A stretch of 43,555 nt of DNA from CAWUIO01 sp963922455 (GTDB lineage: Bacteria > Bacteroidota > Bacteroidia > Cytophagales > Microscillaceae), in NCBI GenBank assembly GCA_963922455.1, contig CAWUIO010000053.1, positions 1-43,555 on the forward strand, written 5' to 3'. Shown piece after piece: positions 8,602 to 16,618 of the stretch (positions are counted from its first letter, which is position 1; each line of letters begins with the position of its first letter). Position numbers and translations under genes: made by a program. The notes below the pieces were generated by a model. The model worked only from the letters and a program-made list of their open reading frames with translations, made no database searches and was not told the origin of the DNA.

Positions 8602-9744
8602 TTACTTGTAAATGCCTATGATGGGTCCAAAATCCCCGCCTAGGTCATAGCGGCCCATTTCGGGTAAAAACATTTTAGAAATAGCACCGTCTAGGTATAA
8701 GGCATTTTTACACTGAAAATAATCTCGGAACAAACGGGCAAAGTCATAGAAATTGACCGGCTTTCGGGAGATAATAAATACAATCTGATGGGGTCCGATT
8801 ACCCCAACCCCACTCCGGATGTAGCGGTTTTGGGAGCCGGGCGTAAAATAATCGTGAATTTTTCCTCCTGTCAGGAGCATAGGGCCCGATTGGGTGGCAT
8901 ACACTACGCTATCGGCCATTTTATGAAAGGCATCGGTCACTTGGACCCGGGCGCGTCCTGTGTGATCGATGGAAAACACGCCATTAGGCTGCATATAAAA
9001 ATTTCCGTAGCCTTTTTTCTCCAAAATCAAGGGGCGTAGTAAACGTCCGTTTTCTATGTAGAGTCCTTGCGGGGCATTTTTGTTGGTAAACATACCCGCA
9101 TTGGTAGCAAATATTAAGGTTTTATTATCCTTGCTTAAATCGTGTTGTACCCGTTTAAAAGTGCGGTAGGTTTGTCCCCCTGGGTTTTTCCAAAAAAGCT
9201 GGAGTTGGCTTTTTTTCAAGTTGACAATGTAGCAATCAAAAACATTTTGAAAGACCCTTAACTCCTTGGTGTAATTAAACGGGCTGGCATAAGAGCTCTG
9301 GACCATGCTGTTTAATACCCGAAGGGAGTCTTTTAAGGTCTCGATTTCCCGGATTTGACGGTTTTCTAGGCTCTTAAAGTAATCTCGGTCTTTACTCAGC
9401 TTTTTTACTTGTTCATTTTTTTGACTAAGTGACTGGTTCAAAACTTGGTTTTCTTGCCACAAGCGGTAGGGAGCCAGGGTATCTTGACCCAATGCTAGGA
9501 GTACCTCTCGTAGAGAACCCAAACTATCCTGGTACATGCTAATGAGCGCTTCGTACTCTCTATTCTGCTCTCGGAATCGCATGGCTGCTTTTTGGAGCAA
9601 ATCATTGTCTTCTTGTTCGCTCCACAAGGCTTCTCGGACACGGCTCAGGGTATCGCTATATTCTGAGCGCATATATTCCACTTCTTTGCGGGGAATACAG
9701 CTTAAGATCCAGAGGGCAGAAAGTAGGCAAAGAATTTTTTTCAT
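8602..9744 (-). CDS. Phosphodiester glycosidase family (NAGPA/DUF2233) lipoprotein with coiled coil
   Basis: The 380-residue protein has a lipoprotein signal (MKKILCLLSALWILSC, Cys16). A coiled-coil region follows at about 20-150, rich in E, Q, L and R, and a NAGPA/DUF2233 domain at about 165-380. Family signatures are seen in order: FATNAGMF, APQGLYIENGRLL, GNFYMQPNGVF, ATQSGPML, NRYIRSGVGV and ALYLDGAISKMF. The family includes the enzyme that removes N-acetylglucosamine from phosphodiester-linked glycans and bacterial hydrolases of polysaccharide or teichoic phosphodiesters. The coiled coil may hold the enzyme away from the membrane or oligomerise it; that is inference. The upstream gene (ending at 9749) is a paralog, 4 bp away, so the two are surely co-transcribed. 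Confidence 0.88.
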   Translation of the reverse strand: MKKILCLLSALWILSCIPRKEVEYMRSEYSDTLSRVREALWSEQEDNDLLQKAAMRFREQNREYEALISMYQDSLGSLREVLLALGQDTLAPYRLWQENQVLNQSLSQKNEQVKKLSKDRDYFKSLENRQIREIETLKDSLRVLNSMVQSSYASPFNYTKELRVFQNVFDCYIVNLKKSQLQLFWKNPGGQTYRTFKRVQHDLSKDNKTLIFATNAGMFTNKNAPQGLYIENGRLLRPLILEKKGYGNFYMQPNGVFSIDHTGRARVQVTDAFHKMADSVVYATQSGPMLLTGGKIHDYFTPGSQNRYIRSGVGVIGPHQIVFIISRKPVNFYDFARLFRDYFQCKNALYLDGAISKMFLPEMGRYDLGGDFGPIIGIYK

Positions 9745-9748
9745 GGTT

Positions 9749-10666
9749 TTATTGCGTGATACCGATTATTACCCCAAAATCACCCTCCAAATCGTACCTG
9801 CCTAAGGCCGGAATATACATACGGGAAATGGCTCCGTCTAAGTACAAAGCATCCCGGCAGCCAAAGTAATCTTGAAAGATGCGGGCAAATTCATAAAAAC
9901 AGACGGGCTCATTGGAAATGATAAAGACTATTTGTTGGGAGTTGATCACTCCTACCCCATTGCGTATGTAGCGGTTGGGGGAGCCTGGCTTAAATACCGG
10001 GTTGATCCGGGAATGCGTAATCAGCATTGGGCCCGATTGGGTGGCCGCTTGAACGACATGCTTGACCCTTGAGTACATGGGAGTGGGGACCACATTGGCC
10101 GTACCGTATCGGGTCAAAAAGAAGACCCCATTGGGAGCTAAATAAAAATTTCCCCTGCCTTTCTTTTCATTGAGGGGAAATAGCTCTTTACCAGATTCCA
10201 CGTACAAGCCCCGCGGGGTAAAACCGGGAGCAAAAATCCCCCCATTGGTAGCAAACACCAGGTTTTTAGACTTATGGCCTAGGGCTTTTTTGAGTCCCCA
10301 AAAGCTACGGTAGCGATTTCCTTGGCCATTATGTAAGAAGAAATCCAGTTTGGTCTCGGCCACATCTACCAAGAGCACGTCATAGGTATTTTGGGCAATT
10401 ACCACCCGCCGGGCCAATCCTACCCCTGAAATATCGGCGGTTTTTAATACCTGAATGGGCTTTAATACCGGGAAGTCCTCTCGTAAGGCCGGCTTGGGTA
10501 GCCAAAACTGATACGTTGGGCTAAGCGAATCCTCTACTTCCTCATCTAGTTGGGCCATAGGCGGAGCTGTCATATCTTGGGGCTTCGCATTAAGTCGCTC
10601 CAGGGCCCACCAGGTTGTAAGAGCCAAGATCAGGTAAAGTAAAAGATATCGCAGAATTCGGATCAT
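9749..10666 (-). CDS. Phosphodiester glycosidase family (NAGPA/DUF2233) membrane-anchored protein
   Basis: The 305-residue protein starts with one N-terminal membrane segment (YLLLYLILALTTWWAL) that could be an anchor or uncleaved signal. A low-complexity acidic/proline linker follows, then a NAGPA/DUF2233 domain from about residue 85. It shares nearly every motif of the downstream paralog: FATNGGIF, PRGLYVESGKELF, GNFYLAPNGVF, ATQSGPML, NRYIRNGVGV and ALYLDGAISRMY. It lacks the long coiled coil. Both paralogs have a complete domain, so this is a tandem duplication rather than one broken gene. It probably acts on the periplasmic or outer face of the membrane. The next gene starts 4 bp after the stop. 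Confidence 0.87.
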   Translation of the reverse strand: MIRILRYLLLYLILALTTWWALERLNAKPQDMTAPPMAQLDEEVEDSLSPTYQFWLPKPALREDFPVLKPIQVLKTADISGVGLARRVVIAQNTYDVLLVDVAETKLDFFLHNGQGNRYRSFWGLKKALGHKSKNLVFATNGGIFAPGFTPRGLYVESGKELFPLNEKKGRGNFYLAPNGVFFLTRYGTANVVPTPMYSRVKHVVQAATQSGPMLITHSRINPVFKPGSPNRYIRNGVGVINSQQIVFIISNEPVCFYEFARIFQDYFGCRDALYLDGAISRMYIPALGRYDLEGDFGVIIGITQ

Positions 10667-10712
10667 GTTCTTGCCGGATTTTATCCTACTCTTTTTTGTG
10701 AAAAATTGAGTT

Positions 10713-11690
10713 TTATTCGTAATAGTATACCAGCAAATTGGTAGGGTCCTTATCAGGATTTCGTTTTAGGACTAGCTCTCGGTTTTGGTCGTAAAGCTTG
10801 AACATATTGTACCAACCGGTATCCAGGTTGAGCATGGCTACCACTTCTACCGATTTGGATTTTAAATACGTAAGTAATCTTTGGGAAATATCCCCCAGAT
10901 AGACACCGTCCCGAACATCAAAGATGATATGGTAAATAGATCTGCCCGAATCCCGGGCCAAGACCAAGATACGGCGCTCTCGGTTTTTTTTGCGGGCTTT
11001 GTGGACTTCCAAGCGTAAGTCATTTTTGTAGGCTAAGAGCTGGGTTTGAAAAATGGTGGCCTCTTCTTCTTCGGCCCACTTGATGAGCTCGTATTTGTCC
11101 CAGGTCTCCCGGATATCTACGCGTTTGCCGATACTTTTGAGGTATAGATTGCCCTCATCTTTATCAGACACGGCAATACCTCCGGTGCCGTACACAAGTA
11201 CTAAGCCGTCCATCTCTTCATGAATATGCTTGTTTACTACCAAGCCATTGTCAATGGTAAGGCCCACAGGAAGAGGATTTCCAAAGTCGTTGGTGGTGAA
11301 AGCTCCGCTACACGTTAGTACGATGTTTCGTCCTGACTTCCACTCATTAAACCGCTTGTTTACTTCGCCACAGGCAAAATATTTGGCTCTTACTTTCCCT
11401 CCGGAGCGCTTGAGCCAAACGGAATACCCTATGTCGTCCCCGCCTTCTTCTAAGCGGAATACTTTTACGTTACCACTGTACAGATTGCGGTAGTTTTCCT
11501 CGGAGATACTTCCCAGGGGCCGATACGCTTCGACCTCTCGTATCTCACCAGACTTGCGTAAAACGGATGCTTGTTGTTGTTTTTGGCTCCATGAATCCCC
11601 TTGTGGAATAAACCTGGTAGCCAGATAAGCTAGTAATAGTAAACTAAAACCATAGCCCAAATACTGGGTTCCTGAAGTATTCATATCCAA
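10713..11690 (-). CDS. Divergent phosphodiester-glycosidase-like membrane protein
   Basis: The 325-residue protein has an N-terminal membrane anchor (YGFSLLLLAYLATRFI). Its body is a degenerate relative of the two following genes: VLTCSGAFTTNDFGNPLPVG aligns with FATNAGMF, GLTIDNGLVVN with GLYIENGRLL, GNLYL with GNFYM, and VVAMLNLDTGWYNMFKLYD with the ALYLDGAISKMF block. The SGP and RSGVGV motifs are missing, so activity may differ or be lost. The homology is my reading of spaced motifs and was not computed. It sits 46 bp before the next gene and 25 bp after the preceding one in the same operon. It could be a non-catalytic partner or a variant with another substrate. Confidence 0.6.
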   Translation of the reverse strand: MDMNTSGTQYLGYGFSLLLLAYLATRFIPQGDSWSQKQQQASVLRKSGEIREVEAYRPLGSISEENYRNLYSGNVKVFRLEEGGDDIGYSVWLKRSGGKVRAKYFACGEVNKRFNEWKSGRNIVLTCSGAFTTNDFGNPLPVGLTIDNGLVVNKHIHEEMDGLVLVYGTGGIAVSDKDEGNLYLKSIGKRVDIRETWDKYELIKWAEEEEATIFQTQLLAYKNDLRLEVHKARKKNRERRILVLARDSGRSIYHIIFDVRDGVYLGDISQRLLTYLKSKSVEVVAMLNLDTGWYNMFKLYDQNRELVLKRNPDKDPTNLLVYYYE

Positions 11691-11715
11691 TCGTATTAAT
11701 TTGTATTAGTTGCAA

Positions 11716-12477
11716 TTATTTGGTAGTGAGCCTCTTAAAACGGGCTACTAGGTGTTCTCGGTACCGTATCAGGAGGGCAATGAAGATGACTAGGCCCCAC
11801 AAAATTAGGTCATAGTATTGCCAAGCTTCTTTTAGGGCGCGGTCGAAGATGTAGCCCCAATTCCCTTCTGAGGCATGAAATTGTAGTTTTTCCCAATTAC
11901 TTTGAGGGAGATTGAGTAGGTATTGTTGCTCTTCTAAATACAGAATAAGGGCTTGGCTATCGGCTCCGTGTTCGGAGATATCCCCTTTTTTGATCTGACT
12001 TTCTAACTCAAAGGCTATTTGTTCTAAGAGGTCTTGGCCTAGCAATTCAAAGATCATCCCGTCGGGAATCTTGTTAGCATGGGTCAAAAATTGGTCGGCA
12101 AGGTTCTTTTGATTGAGTAGATCTACTAAACTGCTACCCAGCGTACGGCGATAGTGTTTTCCTAGTTCGTAGAGAAATTTATCACCGGGCCTGTCCAAGG
12201 AGTTAAGATAATTTCTCAGGTCTTCCAAATCTTTGATTTGTTCGGCTTTAAAATCCTGTAAGAAGATCTCATAAGGAAAGGCTTCTAAAAACTCCGCATT
12301 AGAGTAGTGATTGGTTTCTTCGTAGTAGGATTTGAGGTCTAAGGCGAATCCCGAAAAAACATTCTGCCCCCCCAAGAGGAGGAGCAAAATGAGTAATTTT
12401 CGGAAATTTTGGGACTTTCCAAAATTTCTGAATTTTAGAAAGCAATGATACGCACCTATTTTCATAGTAGTAAACAT
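11716..12477 (-). CDS. Membrane protein of unknown function, first gene of NAGPA operon
   Basis: I do not recognise this 253-residue protein. It has an N-terminal hydrophobic signal or anchor (LLILLLLLGG, about residues 28-40), a helical charged middle, and a C-terminal membrane helix (LILWGLVIFIALLIRY, about residues 222-238) followed by a basic tail. The layout suggests a protein with its middle in the periplasm and its C-terminus anchored in the inner membrane. Starts at residue 1 or residue 5 (ATG at 12465) are both possible and the sequence does not decide. It precedes the divergent NAGPA-like gene by 25 bp. Its early codons encode a pseudo-repeat (RNFGKSQNFRK) that forms a perfect 10-bp hairpin in the mRNA (12403-12428). 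Confidence 0.65.
   Translation of the reverse strand: MFTTMKIGAYHCFLKFRNFGKSQNFRKLLILLLLLGGQNVFSGFALDLKSYYEETNHYSNAEFLEAFPYEIFLQDFKAEQIKDLEDLRNYLNSLDRPGDKFLYELGKHYRRTLGSSLVDLLNQKNLADQFLTHANKIPDGMIFELLGQDLLEQIAFELESQIKKGDISEHGADSQALILYLEEQQYLLNLPQSNWEKLQFHASEGNWGYIFDRALKEAWQYYDLILWGLVIFIALLIRYREHLVARFKRLTTK
12403..12428 (-). other. Perfect 10-bp hairpin inside 5' coding region
   Basis: GAAATTTTGG (12403-12412) and CCAAAATTTC (12419-12428) are perfect inverted copies around a 6-nt loop. They lie at codons 17-25 of the first operon gene. It may affect early translation, or may follow only from the repeated amino acids. I see nothing else in the 241-bp divergent space upstream (12478-12718). Confidence 0.5.
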
Positions 12478-12718
12478 TAGGTTTTCCTACCCTTAAGTAG
12501 GAGTTTTCATGGTTATAGGAAGCAGTTTGCTTTCCGGTTACCCTGTGGCCCAAACTACACCTTAGGTTTATTGGGGAAACTGGGATAAGCTCCTCTGCTT
12601 ATTTATGGTTCTGTTGGAAAGACATAGCTTTTGGAGGAGGGTTGCACTTAGCTATTCCATTTTTTAGAAAAACTATGTATAATGGTCCTTCTGATACAGA
12701 AATATCTAAGAAAAGCCT

Positions 12719-13267
12719 ATGGAACGGTATATTATTTTAGACTTGGAGGCTACGTGTTGGGAAAACCGTAGCGCAAAGCATTCCGAAATTATCGAGATTG
12801 GGGCGGTCTGTGTCGATCAGGAAACCACTATACAAGGGGAGTTTCAAACATTTATCCGGCCAAAACTGCACCCTACCTTATCTGATTTTTGTGTGGAGCT
12901 GACCCATATTGAGCAAGAGATGATAGACCAGGCTCCTATGTTTCCCGAAGGATTGGCCCAGTTTCAAGCTTGGATCCAGGGTTTTGACGCGCCATACTGG
13001 CTGGCTTCTTGGGGTTTTTATGACCGTAAACAGCTTACAAAAGATTGCCAACTACACCAATTGGATATCCAATGGATGAACCGCCATATTAGTTTAAAGC
13101 ACCAATACGCCCAATTTAAACGGATGAAGCGGGCACCTGGGATGAAGATGGCCCTTTATCAAGAAGGATTAGAGCTGGAAGGGACGCATCATAGGGGGAT
13201 TGATGATGCCCGCAATATTGCCCGCATTTTTATCAAGTGCTTTGATAAATGGGCTTTTGAGGAATAG
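12719..13267 (+). CDS. DEDDh 3'-5' exonuclease (ERI1/KapD-like)
   Basis: The 182-residue protein consists almost wholly of an RNase T/exonuclease domain. The five acidic/His residues of the DEDDh class are visible: Asp8 and Glu10 in IILDLEAT, Asp102 in SWGFYDRKQL, and His158 and Asp163 in HRGIDDARNIA. The LEATCW opening and SWGFYD second block resemble the ERI1/KapD branch of single-stranded RNA/DNA exonucleases rather than DNA polymerase epsilon subunits. It is cytosolic and stands alone, divergent from the NAGPA operon. It may take part in RNA 3'-end trimming, an inference from the family. Hairpin repeat copy 3 lies 30 bp downstream of its stop, but that copy is oriented to the opposite, convergent gene. 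Confidence 0.9.
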   Translation: MERYIILDLEATCWENRSAKHSEIIEIGAVCVDQETTIQGEFQTFIRPKLHPTLSDFCVELTHIEQEMIDQAPMFPEGLAQFQAWIQGFDAPYWLASWGFYDRKQLTKDCQLHQLDIQWMNRHISLKHQYAQFKRMKRAPGMKMALYQEGLELEGTHHRGIDDARNIARIFIKCFDKWAFEE

Positions 13268-13297
13268 GGTACAAACTTCTCCTTGTACTTCAAGTTT

Positions 13298-13427
13298 GGC
13301 TTAGGGATGGAACGGCATGTTTGAGCTCGTGTTGGCTTGTGGGGAAAGGCAGCGAGTAGTGAGAGCCCGGCCCGCGCTGGTAGCTCATGTAATCTTTGGC
13401 CCCAAGTTTCTAGCGCGGGCAAGCCCC
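13298..13427 (+). repeat. Hairpin repeat copy 3 (single)
   Basis: It starts GGCTTAGGGATG, has TTTGAGC and GGCAGCGAGTAGTGAGAGCCCG, stem CCCGCGC (13371-13377), a 35-nt loop, stem GCGCGGG (13413-13419) and CAAGCCCC. The hairpin end is 23 bp from the stop of the minus-strand OmpA gene. It is the only clear copy without a partner. Confidence 0.9.
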
Positions 13428-13450
13428 AACATACCTGGTTTAGCTTTGAT

Positions 13451-15562
13451 TTAGAAAGAATTTTTTAAGATGGTAAACTCGACTCTGCGGTTTTTCTGTC
13501 GGCCTTCTTCACTATCATTGGAGGCAATGGGTTTTAACTCACCGTAGCCCTTGGCATTTAAACGGCTTTGCGAAATGCCTTTTTTCATAAGGTACTGAAC
13601 CACCGAACCGGCCCGTCTTTGGGATAAATCTTGGTTTTTATCTTCGTAACCAATATCATCGGTATGTCCGGCCACTTCTATGATCAAGCCGGGATTTTGA
13701 CTGAGTATTTCTACCAAACGGTCTAGCTCAAAACTGGACTCGGCGCGTAAATCATCCCGGTTGTATTCAAAAAAGACATTGTTTAAACGGATGGTAGCCC
13801 CCACTTTAATGGGATTGAGGTATAAGTCTTTCTCAATTTCGATATACTCCCCTACCTGGCTCACATCTATGTTTTCGCTGATTGAGTAGTAGTTTTTCTT
13901 TTCCCCCAAGAAGCTGTACTGTTTCCCATAAGGCAATATGATTTGATAGCTGCCGTCCTGGGGGTTGGAAATGGCCTCGCCTAACTCCTGGTTGTTTACC
14001 AAGTCAAAATAGCGGATATCGGCACTTAGGAATTGTTTGGTTTCCTGATCATAGACTTTGCCATAGATCAAGACCACCGGGTCGGGACGGGCCCCTTCAG
14101 AAAGTTTGATTCGGAAAATATCTTCCCGCCCCATCCCTTCGTGACTGGATACCATATAGGCATAATCGCCCGAAGCGGGGACCGTGTAGTACGCATCAAA
14201 GCCATCTCCGTTTATTTCTGGGCCTAAGTTTTCGGGCTCAGACCAATGGGTCCAGCTATCATCCAAGCGCCGGGTGAGGTAGACATCGGCCTCTCCGTAG
14301 CCATTGCGTCCCCGTGAACTGTAATACATGGTCCGATTATCAGCGGCAATAAATGGGGCAAAATCTGAGGCAAAGCTATTGACTTTTGGCCCTAGATTTT
14401 TGGGTAGGCTCCAGGTATTATCTTTTTTACGAAAACTCACATACAAATCTTCAGCCCCTTGGGTATCGTCTTGCTCGATAGACATCACTAATACTTGACC
14501 ATTGGGAGCCAGGCAAAAATTGGAAAATTTGCTACGATTCCGGAAGCCATCGATGTCTAATGCTTGGGGAATTTCCCAGCCTGTATTGGAGAGTTTAGAA
14601 AGGGATACGCCTCCCCCTCTTAGGCTACCGTCGGGATTGTAGGTGTTCATAACCAAGAGGCTGTTATTATCGGCCGATACGGAGATCAAAGCATTATGGC
14701 CCAGGTTATTTAGGGGCTTACCCAGGTTTTTGGACTTTGACCAAACGCCTTGCTCATTTTTTTGGGAAAACCAAATATCATCATTGATTTCTTTACCGTC
14801 CTGATGCATATTTCCCGGGTCCCATTTCCGGGTGAAGTACAGGGTTTTGCCATCGGGACTAATAACGGGGGCGATATCTGCATAGGGAGAATTTACATTA
14901 GCCCCCAAATTTTCTTTTTGATAGCCTTGAGTGGCGTTTTCAACCAGATTGATGGGCTGTTCTTGTCGAATATGCAAATAATCGATCTCTAATTTTATTT
15001 TGTCTTCTAAGACAAAGCCTTGCATAGAGCCTCGAAAAGACAAGGCTGGTACTTGTATCACCCTTTGATCATTTACACTGATACTTAGTACTTTATTTTG
15101 CTGGCGAATTAAGACTTTATTAAATGAATTGGGCTTATCGGTCAGGGGTATTTCCTGCCATTCTTTTAAAAAGCGGGATTTGCCTTGTTTCCAACTCTCA
15201 AGCGCCCCTACTCCTTGGGGGGAAATCACAAAGGTGTAGCGATTGCCATTATCCCGAGAGCCCCATGTAATGCCTACGAAGGCCTGAGGAGTACTTTCCA
15301 GAATTCGAATTTGCGTTTCAATTTCAAATTCTTTATTCGGGTTTATGTAGATATCTTTCCAAAAATTATAGGCTTTGCCGCTAGAGAGCAAGTTGAGGGA
15401 ATACTTACCGTTTTGGATTTGGGCATCATAGAAACTACGTTTTCCTAGGGGCCACTTAAATGCGTTATTTTCAAAGTCTTCCTGGAGTACAAAGGAATCC
15501 TGGGCCTGGGTTCCGCAAAAAAATGAAACTAAAAAAACGAGGCTTAGCAATACTTGCTTCAT
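13451..15562 (-). CDS. OmpA-family protein with PD40 propeller repeats
   Basis: The longest frame starts at 15574, but the ATG at 15562 starts a clean signal peptide (MKQVLLSLVFLVSFF to GTQAQ), so I use it; 703 residues. The N-terminal part (about 25-200) is a beta-sandwich resembling a laminin-G/DUF1080-like module. A PD40/TolB-like propeller follows at about 215-480, with DIAPVISPDGKTLYFTR, SDFAPFIAADNRTMYYSS and GMGREDIF. Next is a carboxypeptidase-regulatory-like Ig domain at about 495-560, then a C-terminal OmpA domain at about 595-703 with FFEYNRDDL, VAGHTDDIG, LSQRRA and NRRVEF. OmpA domains bind peptidoglycan. This combination is common in Bacteroidetes, sometimes with type IX secretion components. 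Role here: an outer-membrane/periplasmic structural or sensing protein. Confidence 0.9.
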   Translation of the reverse strand: MKQVLLSLVFLVSFFCGTQAQDSFVLQEDFENNAFKWPLGKRSFYDAQIQNGKYSLNLLSSGKAYNFWKDIYINPNKEFEIETQIRILESTPQAFVGITWGSRDNGNRYTFVISPQGVGALESWKQGKSRFLKEWQEIPLTDKPNSFNKVLIRQQNKVLSISVNDQRVIQVPALSFRGSMQGFVLEDKIKLEIDYLHIRQEQPINLVENATQGYQKENLGANVNSPYADIAPVISPDGKTLYFTRKWDPGNMHQDGKEINDDIWFSQKNEQGVWSKSKNLGKPLNNLGHNALISVSADNNSLLVMNTYNPDGSLRGGGVSLSKLSNTGWEIPQALDIDGFRNRSKFSNFCLAPNGQVLVMSIEQDDTQGAEDLYVSFRKKDNTWSLPKNLGPKVNSFASDFAPFIAADNRTMYYSSRGRNGYGEADVYLTRRLDDSWTHWSEPENLGPEINGDGFDAYYTVPASGDYAYMVSSHEGMGREDIFRIKLSEGARPDPVVLIYGKVYDQETKQFLSADIRYFDLVNNQELGEAISNPQDGSYQIILPYGKQYSFLGEKKNYYSISENIDVSQVGEYIEIEKDLYLNPIKVGATIRLNNVFFEYNRDDLRAESSFELDRLVEILSQNPGLIIEVAGHTDDIGYEDKNQDLSQRRAGSVVQYLMKKGISQSRLNAKGYGELKPIASNDSEEGRQKNRRVEFTILKNSF

Positions 15563-15686
15563 CTGAGGTACCATGGGTGTCTGGATTTGGGTTCATCTTA
15601 TAAGTATACGTAAAAATAGGTAGATACAGTATTCGCTTCTACGCTTACTTATAAATTACGCCAACAAACCTAGCCCTGTTGCCTGC

Positions 15687-16289
15687 TTAAGAGGGTTTTT
15701 GGGCAATCATACGAATTACTTCCGCCATTCCTTGGTGAAAGGGGCCCTCGTCTAAAAGGGTCTGGGTATGCATCAACTCAGAAAACTCGAAACCTGAAAA
15801 CTCAGTTTTTAGGCTTTGCTCATCCAGCAGCATTTCTATTATTTTTGGCCCCCCAGAGGGTTTTCCTAATTGGGAAGTATGAAAAGCTTCTAAGATAATT
15901 AAGCCGCCTGGCTTGACACAAGGCAAAAGCTTATGGTGAAATTTGGGGCGGATATCTGGTGGAAAATGCGCATAAAACAAACCCACTACATCAAAATAGC
16001 TTGTTTTAAGGGCATACGTCAAGGCATCCGAAGCGGAGTATTGGATGCGCAAACCCAGCTTATCGGCCTGGGCAAGGGTCTTATCCCGGGCAACATCGCT
16101 TTGATCAAATGCCCAGACTTCCCAGCCTTGGGCCGCGGCATATAAAGCGTTACGGCCTTCTCCTTCGGCTGGTAAAAGTATACGGCCTGGACTTAATGTA
16201 CTTAGCTGCTCCCTAAAGTACGCATTGGGCGCCTGTCCATAAACCGTCTCGTGTTTCTGGTATCGTTCGTTCCAAAATTCTTTTTTCAT
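15687..16289 (-). CDS. Class I SAM-dependent methyltransferase
   Basis: The frame is open to 16337. The ATG at 16289 (MKKEFWNERYQ) matches the usual start of this family (thiopurine/tellurite-resistance-like methyltransferases), so I use it; 200 residues. Motif I is ILLPAEGEGRNALYAA (the E/D-x-G-x-G SAM loop), then WEVWAFDQSDVA, YFDVVGLFYAHF and LKPGG-like CVKPGGLIILEAF. It is cytosolic. The substrate is unknown; relatives methylate thiols, tellurite or quinones. A hairpin followed by seven T (minus strand) lies about 47 nt upstream of the start, so transcription reaching this gene from further up may be attenuated. Confidence 0.87.
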   Translation of the reverse strand: MKKEFWNERYQKHETVYGQAPNAYFREQLSTLSPGRILLPAEGEGRNALYAAAQGWEVWAFDQSDVARDKTLAQADKLGLRIQYSASDALTYALKTSYFDVVGLFYAHFPPDIRPKFHHKLLPCVKPGGLIILEAFHTSQLGKPSGGPKIIEMLLDEQSLKTEFSGFEFSELMHTQTLLDEGPFHQGMAEVIRMIAQKPS

Positions 16290-16335
16290 ATGAAAACCGG
16301 TGTCTAGTGACTGCTTCTTTTCAACAAAAGCAAGC

Positions 16336-16372
16336 AAAAAAATAATCCACCCCTCAAAGAAAGGATGGATTA
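16336..16372 (-). terminator. Minus-strand hairpin plus T7 upstream of methyltransferase (possible attenuator)
   Basis: Read on the minus strand, AATCCATCC (16371-16363) pairs with GGGTGGATT (16352-16344) with one mismatch around a 10-nt loop, followed by A then TTTTTTT (16342-16336). This is a factor-independent terminator shape. No minus-strand gene lies upstream, so it would end a leader or a small RNA. Confidence 0.55.
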
Positions 16373-16417
16373 ATGTCGCAGTTTGTTATGCTACATACGT
16401 ATAAGCAATTTCCCTGT

Positions 16418-16459
16418 ATAATATTAAAATGAAATAATATTTATATCTTTTAATATTAT
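16418..16459. promoter_or_regulatory. Perfect 12-bp AT-only inverted repeat
   Basis: ATAATATTAAAA (16418-16429) and TTTTAATATTAT (16448-16459) are perfect inverted copies separated by 18 nt, in the divergent space between the methyltransferase and the VWA gene. It could be a regulator site or an RNA hairpin; AT-richness makes chance more likely. The rest of 16460-16618 shows no clear feature. Confidence 0.4.
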
Positions 16460-16618
16460 GGATTAAATATATGAACTGAGTGTATAAAGCCCAAATTATC
16501 TTCCTATTTTTTTATTTAGTCTATTATTTATCCGAATACGGCTGTTTTTGCTTCTCAATTCAAAACCCTTGCTAATTTCTACGTATAAATAAAGGTAATT
16601 TCTGCAATCGAGATATTC

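Noticed and set aside
8602..10666. The two adjacent NAGPA genes as one gene broken by a frameshift
   Set aside because: Each frame holds a complete domain with all family motifs and its own membrane signal, so they are tandem paralogs.
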